This document shows positions 35,870-36,063 of a stretch of DNA of 36,063 bases, piece after piece (position 1 is the stretch's first letter; each line of letters opens with the position of its first letter). This DNA comes from a virus. The translations under genes were made by a program, and so were the position numbers. Location: IMG/VR virus record IMGVR_UViG_3300047327_000021, positions 1-36,063 of that record; one strand, 5' to 3'. Below the pieces are notes generated by a model. That model was not told where the DNA came from, did not search any database, and was given only the letters and a program-made list of their open reading frames with translations.

Positions 35870-36063
35870 TTGTAATATACCTGCGCGGTCACCGTATTCG
35901 CGTTGGCAATGGGGCTGGTGTCGCTGTCCCCGAGGTTGCCGGCGGTGATGTCGAAGCTGATGCCGTTGCTGAAGGTCCAGCCGATATCGGTGGAAAAACG
36001 CACGCATAGACCGGCCGGGACGATCTCGCGATCGAACGGCGTGCTGGTGCCGACGGTGGGTGC
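35866..36063 (-). CDS. C-terminal part of a protein cut by the right edge, probably the exported protein at 1-554
   Basis: The frame entering from 36063 runs 65 residues to a TGA at 35866, which overlaps the lysozyme GTG. The sequence (APTVGTSTPFDREIVPAGLC, then FSNGISFDITAGNLGDSDTS and VTAQVYYK) is a beta-rich end typical of small virion or secreted phage proteins whose last strand is of the form VQVxYK. It has the composition of the exported protein at the left edge and lies on the same strand. With the present bases the two pieces are not in one frame, so about 1, 4, 7 (and so on) bases would be missing between them. Confidence 0.6.
   Translation of the reverse strand, partial: APTVGTSTPFDREIVPAGLCVRFSTDIGWTFSNGISFDITAGNLGDSDTSPIANANTVTAQVYYK

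Overview
The window looks like almost all of the genome of a temperate, P22-like podovirus from a GC-rich alphaproteobacterium. I cannot fix the host genus; an Acetobacteraceae-type host is a guess from the style of the replication, integrase and lysozyme proteins. The evidence for a podovirus is the minus-strand order of small terminase, large terminase, P22-type portal, scaffold, P22-type coat, gp4-like and gp10-like tail proteins, then three large ejection-type proteins, a fibre and a tailspike, with no tail tube or tape measure.

Layout. (1) Positions 22038 down to 1 form one long, tightly overlapping minus-strand late operon: packaging, head, tail accessory proteins, a sulfotransferase-like and a 2-oxoglutarate hydroxylase-like gene, ejection proteins, a PurD-like ATP-grasp gene, fibre, part of the lysis genes, tailspike and an exported protein cut by the left edge. 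At the right edge the same strand continues: the C-terminal end of a protein of the same style (35866-36063), then a GH108 lysozyme (35324-35869). The two ends probably belong to one gene, so the molecule is best read as circular with a small gap. (2) Positions 22255-23430 are a short plus-strand accessory cassette with its own sigma70-like promoter; its last gene is a truncated IS1595-type transposase. (3) Positions 27364 down to 23455 are the leftward early operon: Cro-like protein, small proteins, a RuvC-like resolvase and a replication initiator. (4) Position 27467 onward is a short CI-like repressor without an autoprotease domain. (5) Positions 28172-32048 are the rightward early operon: small proteins, YqaJ-type exonuclease and partner, excisionase-like protein and tyrosine integrase. 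(6) Positions 32088-32136 are the 3' half of a tRNA-Thr(GGT), read as attP and flanked by 17-bp direct repeats. (7) Positions 32403-35296 are an accessory region: a leftward operon (leucine-rich-type repeat protein, DPPY methyltransferase, PAPS-reductase-like ATP pyrophosphatase) divergent from a small RHH-like protein and a serine recombinase.

Control. One 17-bp palindrome (ATAAC-type half sites) occurs over the cro promoter and twice ahead of the rightward early operon, so one repressor probably silences both early operons. The coat gene leader contains a terminator-like hairpin nested inside an 11-bp inverted repeat that includes the coat start codon, which suggests translational control of coat by scaffold translation. 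The most unusual parts are this leader, the three-site operator set, the possible protein-modifying enzymes inside the virion operon, and the LRR-methyltransferase-PAPS operon beside attP. All functions are read from sequence only; no database search was run.
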